Shown here piece by piece: positions 59,516-64,000 of a stretch of 64,000 bases of DNA. The stretch comes from a bacterium (GTDB lineage: Bacteria > Cyanobacteriota > Vampirovibrionia > Gastranaerophilales > Gastranaerophilaceae): NCBI GenBank assembly GCA_017626055.1, contig JAGAJM010000006.1, positions 124,001-188,000 on the forward strand. The letters are read 5' to 3'. Every line of letters begins with the position of its first letter. Position 1 is the first letter of the stretch. The notes under the pieces were generated by a model, which saw only the letters and a list, made by a program, of their open reading frames with translations, did no database searches and had not been told where the DNA came from. Position numbers and translations under genes: made by a program.

Positions 59516-61669
59516 ATGGGATTGGCAGCTTCACAAGCTAGATTTTTATGTATAACAGCAAGAAAGGCTGATTGTGAATACAAAACAACAGCTCTTGCTC
59601 AAGAGAAGCTCGATATCACTAAACAGTTGGGTGATATTTCGACTCAGTATGCTCAAGCAATGAATGCTACTAAATTGATTTGGTCAAATGAAGCAGTTGC
59701 AAGTGATTATGGTTTATCATATAGCTTAATGATGATGCCTACTGCGGCAAATGATTATAACCCTTATATGATTACATCTCCATCAGGTGCAATTGTATTG
59801 AATAGTGAATATGCTGCTGCTGCAAAAGCTGCAGGTATTTCAAAAGCTGGTGGTATTGGTTCTCAAGAATCAAGGGATAAATTCATCGCAGCTTTAGCTC
59901 ATGGTGGTTTGATTACAAATGAAACTGCCAAAGCTATTACTAAATATGATTTTGAAGTTATAGGTGTTGATGCATCTGGTAAATTAGAGTTCAATGAAGT
60001 TTCTGAAGCAAGTTCTAATCCAGTTGATTGGAATCCAGCAGCAGGTATGGGGGCTGCTCCGTTAGATAAAGCTGGAGTTCAACCTATAACTTTATCTGAA
60101 ATGTGTTTGACTGATAATATTGGTAAAGATACTATTGACTGGGGTAAAATGTTTACATCAGCTGGTCAAATTACCAAAAAAGAAGCTGAGAAAAAGATTG
60201 AAAATTTAAATGGATTATTATCTGATCTTGGTTCTAACAAAATAACTAGAGATATTGTTGAATATTTACAACAAAAATACAATAACTATCAATTGAATCC
60301 TCAAAATGAAAAAGGTGAATCTGTTGATAAATCTACAACTGAATATGCTGCAGAATGTGCAAGATTAAAAGATTTAATTTTCTGTGCAGAAAATGTAACA
60401 TCAGTTGATGCTAATGGCAATATTTTATCAGCAGGAGTAGCTTATGTAGATTCTACTGGTAATAATGTTAAGGCTGATAAGGTATTTGATGATGTTGAAA
60501 CACTTATAACTAATGAACTTGAATATTACAAATCAATAAAAGATGACCCTACAAAAGCAAAAGTTGTAGATATTTCAACATTTGTTTATACAGATAGCAA
60601 TGGTGATGGTCAGCCAGATAATGTTGATGCTAAATTCAACACTTATAGCAACTCTCTAGCTCCGTTGTTATGGGGTATTGACTATGCGGTTGTAGAAAAT
60701 GGTGTAATCAATCACTATGCTGATGAAATTTCTAATTTGACTTTAGCTGATGTTCTTACTGGGGATATTGTTTTAATGTCAACTGAAAACAGTGTATTTG
60801 GTAAAACCAAAACTAAAGAACAATTCAGAGATGAAGTTTTAAAATTGTTTAGTTCTATGGTTGCAACTTTAGGTTATTCAAAAACTGAAGATTTGTATGG
60901 TACAGGTTTATATGTTGATGAGGCATCTAAAAATGCCCTTGCATTTGCGTATGATATGATCGAGAGAACATATCTAAATACAAAAGATATTCAAGATGTT
61001 GGTTCTAAATATAATTCAACATCAATGGTTGATAATAGCGCATATCAAAACGCTATAAATTCAAACAGAATTGGTTCTGATGAAACGAATTCATATTGGG
61101 CAGTAAGTTTATCAAATATGATGTCTGCTTTCTTGACATATTATGAAAATGCTTTATCAGGTGTAACTTCACCATATGCAGTTGGTGTAACTATTGATAC
61201 TTCAGATTATGTTACTGATAACTTAGATTACTACTATATGGCAAAAGTTGGTGATGATGCAAACTCTGGAGCAGTGGCAAGAGCAGCAGATTTCTATGAT
61301 CAAGTTTACAACAATATTTTAGAACACGGCTGGAGAGAAGATGCAGCAATTGATGATTCTGAATATTTAGAATCAGCATTAAAAGATGGTCGTTATTCTA
61401 TGACTTCATTAAATCAAGATGGTTACCACTATCAAACTAGATATAATGAGACAGGTTATATGGTTGAAGTTTCAGATACCGATGCAATTGCAAGAGCAGA
61501 AGCAGAATTTACGGCAATGAAAGCTCAATTGACTTATAAAGAAGATACAATTGATATGAAAACTAAGAAATTAGATGCTGAAATTTCAGCTTTATCAACA
61601 GAATATGATACAGTTAAAAACCTAATTTCAAAAAGTATCGAAAAAACATTTGCTATGTTCCAAAACTAA
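59516..61669 (+). CDS. large flagellar-late-type or surface protein with terminal coiled coils
   Basis: The 717-residue product starts M-G-L-A-A-S-Q-A-R-F-L-C-I-T-A-R-K-A-D-C, a start I associate (from memory, unverified) with hypothetical proteins of this lineage. Helical heptads flank a large central region, as in flagellin and hook-associated proteins. A D-S-N-G-D-G-Q-P-D-N-V-D loop resembles a calcium-binding EF-hand/thrombospondin site. No signal peptide, compatible with flagellar export. AAAGGA precedes the ATG. The sigma-28 promoter supports a late flagellar or motility-linked role. Confidence 0.75.
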   Translation: MGLAASQARFLCITARKADCEYKTTALAQEKLDITKQLGDISTQYAQAMNATKLIWSNEAVASDYGLSYSLMMMPTAANDYNPYMITSPSGAIVLNSEYAAAAKAAGISKAGGIGSQESRDKFIAALAHGGLITNETAKAITKYDFEVIGVDASGKLEFNEVSEASSNPVDWNPAAGMGAAPLDKAGVQPITLSEMCLTDNIGKDTIDWGKMFTSAGQITKKEAEKKIENLNGLLSDLGSNKITRDIVEYLQQKYNNYQLNPQNEKGESVDKSTTEYAAECARLKDLIFCAENVTSVDANGNILSAGVAYVDSTGNNVKADKVFDDVETLITNELEYYKSIKDDPTKAKVVDISTFVYTDSNGDGQPDNVDAKFNTYSNSLAPLLWGIDYAVVENGVINHYADEISNLTLADVLTGDIVLMSTENSVFGKTKTKEQFRDEVLKLFSSMVATLGYSKTEDLYGTGLYVDEASKNALAFAYDMIERTYLNTKDIQDVGSKYNSTSMVDNSAYQNAINSNRIGSDETNSYWAVSLSNMMSAFLTYYENALSGVTSPYAVGVTIDTSDYVTDNLDYYYMAKVGDDANSGAVARAADFYDQVYNNILEHGWREDAAIDDSEYLESALKDGRYSMTSLNQDGYHYQTRYNETGYMVEVSDTDAIARAEAEFTAMKAQLTYKEDTIDMKTKKLDAEISALSTEYDTVKNLISKSIEKTFAMFQN

Positions 61670-61713
61670 GTAAATGAAAACTAAATTTGATGATCCTTAA
61701 ACAAGGTTATCCG

Positions 61714-61748
61714 AAGGTCGGAAGGGTGTGTGCTCTACTGACCTTTTG
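61714..61748 (+). terminator. weak terminator after the 717-residue gene
   Basis: AAGGTC (61714-61719) pairs with GACCTT (61740-61745) across a 20-base loop, followed by a short T stretch. It overlaps the rarA stop. Confidence 0.4.
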
Positions 61749-62973
61749 TGTATTTTCGGTTAATCAATTCATCAGGTAAAAACTGTTGTTCAATTTCTGG
61801 TGCTTCGTGAGAATAAACGTATCCAATACCAAAACCATATTTTGAAGCATCTTTATAGTGGGCATCTCTTAGGTGCATTGGTGGAGGAAAATCTTTCCCG
61901 CTTGTAATATCAGAAATTGCGGCATCAATTGCACAAACTGTTTCATTAGATTTTGGAGCCCGTGCAACATAAATAACAGCTTGTGCAAGTGGGATTCTGC
62001 CTTCTGGTAATCCTAAAAGTTCAACTGCTTTGTATGCGTTTAACGCAACGTTTAGGGCATTAGGATCTGCATTTCCAACATCTTCTGCAGCACAAGTTAT
62101 TAGGCGTCTTGCGATAAATTTTGGGTCTTCACCCGCAACAATCATTTTTGCAAGATAATAAATTGCAGCGTCAGGATCACTTCCCCTTAAACTTTTTTGA
62201 AATGCTGAAGCGCAATCATAGTGTTCTTGTCTAGAGTATCTAGTATTCCTTTGTTGGCAAATTTCTTCGATTGTTTTTACTGTTAAAAGTCTTTTGTTGT
62301 CTTTTAAATCACTGGCAAAATATGCGTTTTCGGTGATATTTAGAGCGTATCGTGCATCTCCTCTTGCAAGGTTGATAATGAAATCTAAAACGCCACTTTC
62401 ACATTCCATTGGCATATAATTTGTCGCAAGATATGAAAAGCCTTTTTTTATTATTGATGCCATACTCTCATCATCAATAGAATTTAGTCTGATAACTTGT
62501 AATCTTGATAAAAGAGCAGGGACAACTTGGAATGATGGATTTTCAGTTGTTGAGCCTATCAAAAATAATGTCCCATTTTCAAGATGTGGTAGTAATGCAT
62601 CTTGTTGAGTTTTTGAATATCTATGTATTTCATCAATGAATAAAATTGTTTTTTGACCTGCTCTTAAGTTTTCTTTTGCTTTATCAACAGCTTCTTTGAT
62701 ATCTTTTACGCCAGAAGTTACTGCTGAAATTTCGATAAATGCAGCATTAGTTTTAGTTGCAATAAGTCTTGCAAGTGTTGTTTTTCCACATCCTGGGGTT
62801 CCCCACAAAATTAATGAGAATAATCTATTAGTTTTTAATAAATTCAATAATGGGCTATGAGGCGAAATAACATTACTTTGCCCTAGAAAATCTTCTAAGG
62901 TTTGTGGTCGAAGAGTTTCTGCCAAAGGTATTTGTTTGTTTTGTTTTTCTAGTTCCGTAAATAGATTATTCAT
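61735..62973 (-). CDS. rarA: replication-associated recombination protein A (RarA/MgsA)
   Basis: The 412-residue AAA+ ATPase has R-P-Q-T-L-E-D-F-L-G-Q (box II), Walker A W-G-T-P-G-C-G-K-T-T, Walker B I-L-F-I-D-E-I-H-R-Y, sensor 1 G-S-T-T-E-N-P and the C-terminal D-P-D-A-A-I-Y-Y-L-A-K-M-I-V-A-G-E-D. It acts at stalled replication forks. Full length. The promoter region is shared with the divergent solute-binding protein gene. Confidence 0.95.
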   Translation of the reverse strand: MNNLFTELEKQNKQIPLAETLRPQTLEDFLGQSNVISPHSPLLNLLKTNRLFSLILWGTPGCGKTTLARLIATKTNAAFIEISAVTSGVKDIKEAVDKAKENLRAGQKTILFIDEIHRYSKTQQDALLPHLENGTLFLIGSTTENPSFQVVPALLSRLQVIRLNSIDDESMASIIKKGFSYLATNYMPMECESGVLDFIINLARGDARYALNITENAYFASDLKDNKRLLTVKTIEEICQQRNTRYSRQEHYDCASAFQKSLRGSDPDAAIYYLAKMIVAGEDPKFIARRLITCAAEDVGNADPNALNVALNAYKAVELLGLPEGRIPLAQAVIYVARAPKSNETVCAIDAAISDITSGKDFPPPMHLRDAHYKDASKYGFGIGYVYSHEAPEIEQQFLPDELINRKYTKGQ

Positions 62974-62979
62974 AGTATA

Positions 62980-63007
62980 ATTATATCAAGTTGAAGTGTA
63001 AAATCAA
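62980..63007 (-). promoter_or_regulatory. promoter of rarA, predicted leaderless
   Basis: On the minus strand TTGATT (63002-63007), 16 bases, TATAAT (62980-62985), six bases, ATG at 62973. Confidence 0.6.
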
Positions 63008-63018
63008 ATGGGGGTATT

Positions 63019-64000
63019 TTGAATAAATTATTTTCGATAATTATCTTAACAACTTTCATTTTTTTAACAAGTATTTTGTTTATTTTTAAAAAGCCAACAA
63101 TAAAAGACAATGAGGTTGTTTTCTGGACATTACAGATGTCTGATTTTGCTCCTTATATAAATGGTGTAATTGATGAATTTGAGGCTCAAAACCCTAATGT
63201 GAAAATTAAATGGGTGGATGTTCCTTTTTCAGAGGGTGAAAAACGAACTTTGGCTTCGGTATTGAGTGATAATCCTCCAGATTTGGTTAATCTAAATCCA
63301 GATTTTTCTGCAACTTTGGCACACAAAGGAGCTTTATTTGAAATTTCACAAGACAAGTTGGAACAATTTAATCCTTCAATTTTAGGTTCTTTGAAATATA
63401 ATGAAAAAATTTATTCAATTCCTTGGTATGCAACAAGTGCGGTAACTATTTATAACAAAGAATTATTTAATAAAGCAGGTGTAAATGTTCCAAAAACATA
63501 TTCTCAATTGGTTGATTTTGCACCAATTGTCAAAAGAAATTCTGGAGCATTTATTATTCTTCCGAATATTACTGAAAATGATACTATGTTGAAAATTTTG
63601 AATAAGTATGGAGTAGCAACATCAACTTTATTGAGTTCAGAAAAATCTGTTGAAGTCTTTGGGATGTTTAAATATTTATATTCAAATAATTTAATTCCAA
63701 AAGAAACTGTAACAATGACATTACAAGAATCGTTAGAAAAATATATGTCTGGTAATATTGCGTTAATTGGTGCAGGAGCAAATTTTTTAAATATGATTAG
63801 AGAAAATGCTCCATCAACTTACGCTAAAACCGATGTTGCACCTCAAATAGTTGGGGATTTAGGTCAAAATGATTTTTCGTTGATGAACTTTGTTATTCCT
63901 TTGCGAGCAAAGCATAAAGAGGAAGCTTTAGCGTTTGCATTATTTTTAACTAATGAAAAAAATCAATTAGAGTTGGCCAAATTAACAAATGTTCTTGCAG
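63019..64000 (+). CDS. partial ABC-transporter sugar-binding protein
   Basis: The frame starts at a TTG (63019) with GGGGG just before it and runs off the right edge (327 codons seen). An N-terminal hydrophobic segment (I-I-I-L-T-T-F-I-F-L-T-S-I-L-F-I-F) has no lipobox Cys. Then come V-V-F-W-T-L-Q, a P-D-L-V-N-L-N-P segment and P-W-Y-A-T-S-A-V-T-I-Y-N-K-E-L-F, typical of UgpB/MalE-type carbohydrate-binding proteins. Likely the first gene of a sugar ABC importer continuing outside the window. Confidence 0.85.
   Translation, partial: MNKLFSIIILTTFIFLTSILFIFKKPTIKDNEVVFWTLQMSDFAPYINGVIDEFEAQNPNVKIKWVDVPFSEGEKRTLASVLSDNPPDLVNLNPDFSATLAHKGALFEISQDKLEQFNPSILGSLKYNEKIYSIPWYATSAVTIYNKELFNKAGVNVPKTYSQLVDFAPIVKRNSGAFIILPNITENDTMLKILNKYGVATSTLLSSEKSVEVFGMFKYLYSNNLIPKETVTMTLQESLEKYMSGNIALIGAGANFLNMIRENAPSTYAKTDVAPQIVGDLGQNDFSLMNFVIPLRAKHKEEALAFALFLTNEKNQLELAKLTNVLA

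Overview
The window looks like a chromosomal segment of an AT-rich, diderm, probably gut-dwelling relative of the cyanobacteria (Melainabacteria/Vampirovibrionia, perhaps Gastranaerophilales). That placement is inference. It rests on an lpxD-lpxC-fabZ lipid A operon (outer membrane), a detached atpD-atpC pair as in cyanobacteria, FlhB plus a FliA-type sigma factor, and several lineage-type proteins with an N-terminal P-x-F-T-G-like motif. No rRNA is present to confirm it; one tRNA (Glu) is.

Layout. 1-4835: a partial coiled-coil/collagen-like surface protein, a TrmB-type regulator, thymidine kinase and a CtpA protease. 4854-4961 holds a fragment of a phage gene whose full version lies at 56273. 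5083-10554: a CHASE2-GGDEF diguanylate cyclase, a P-loop ATPase with TPRs, RsmG and YjbQ. 10564-18445: a zinc-ribbon membrane protein, a uridine-kinase-like protein, ATP synthase beta/epsilon, MetF, DeoC, FlhB and a FliA-like sigma factor. 18517-25765: a 5'-nucleotidase-like phosphatase, a possible cysteine peptidase, a TOPRIM protein, tRNA-Glu, a candidate small RNA and lineage-type proteins. 25770-26406: a Fur/PerR regulator and a 45-residue rubredoxin behind a self-overlapping operator. 27883-33779: an apparent operon of HD-GYP protein, TPR lipoprotein-like protein, two response regulators (one with Asp to Glu at the phosphosite), pentapeptide protein and DapB. 34666-44830 (mostly minus strand): FabZ, LpxC, LpxD, RfaE2, Asd, a divergent GspE-like ATPase with a response regulator, Dxr and a receiver-GAF histidine kinase.

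45419-57341 is a compact phage-like element. It carries a LuxR-type HTH protein, amidase endolysin, beta-rich structural protein, HK97-fold-type coat protein, holin, adaptor-like protein, both terminase subunits, portal, a GNAT-like protein, three minus-strand membrane proteins and a lipase-like protein. No integrase, repressor, replication or tail-fibre gene was seen. Its proteins share a roughly 30-residue module (F-T/S-x-E-D-I-G ... E-E-F-x-K-x-E-K) seen three times here and once more as the remote fragment at 4854. 57407-64000: a CorC/HlyC transporter-like protein, a small exported protein, a 717-residue protein behind a near-perfect sigma-28 promoter, RarA, and a truncated sugar-ABC solute-binding protein.

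Two expression features stand out. Many genes have a TATAAT-like -10 exactly six bases before the start codon, which predicts leaderless mRNAs. The sigma-28 promoter at 59442 pairs with the FliA-like factor encoded at 17783, linking the 717-residue protein to late flagellar-type expression.
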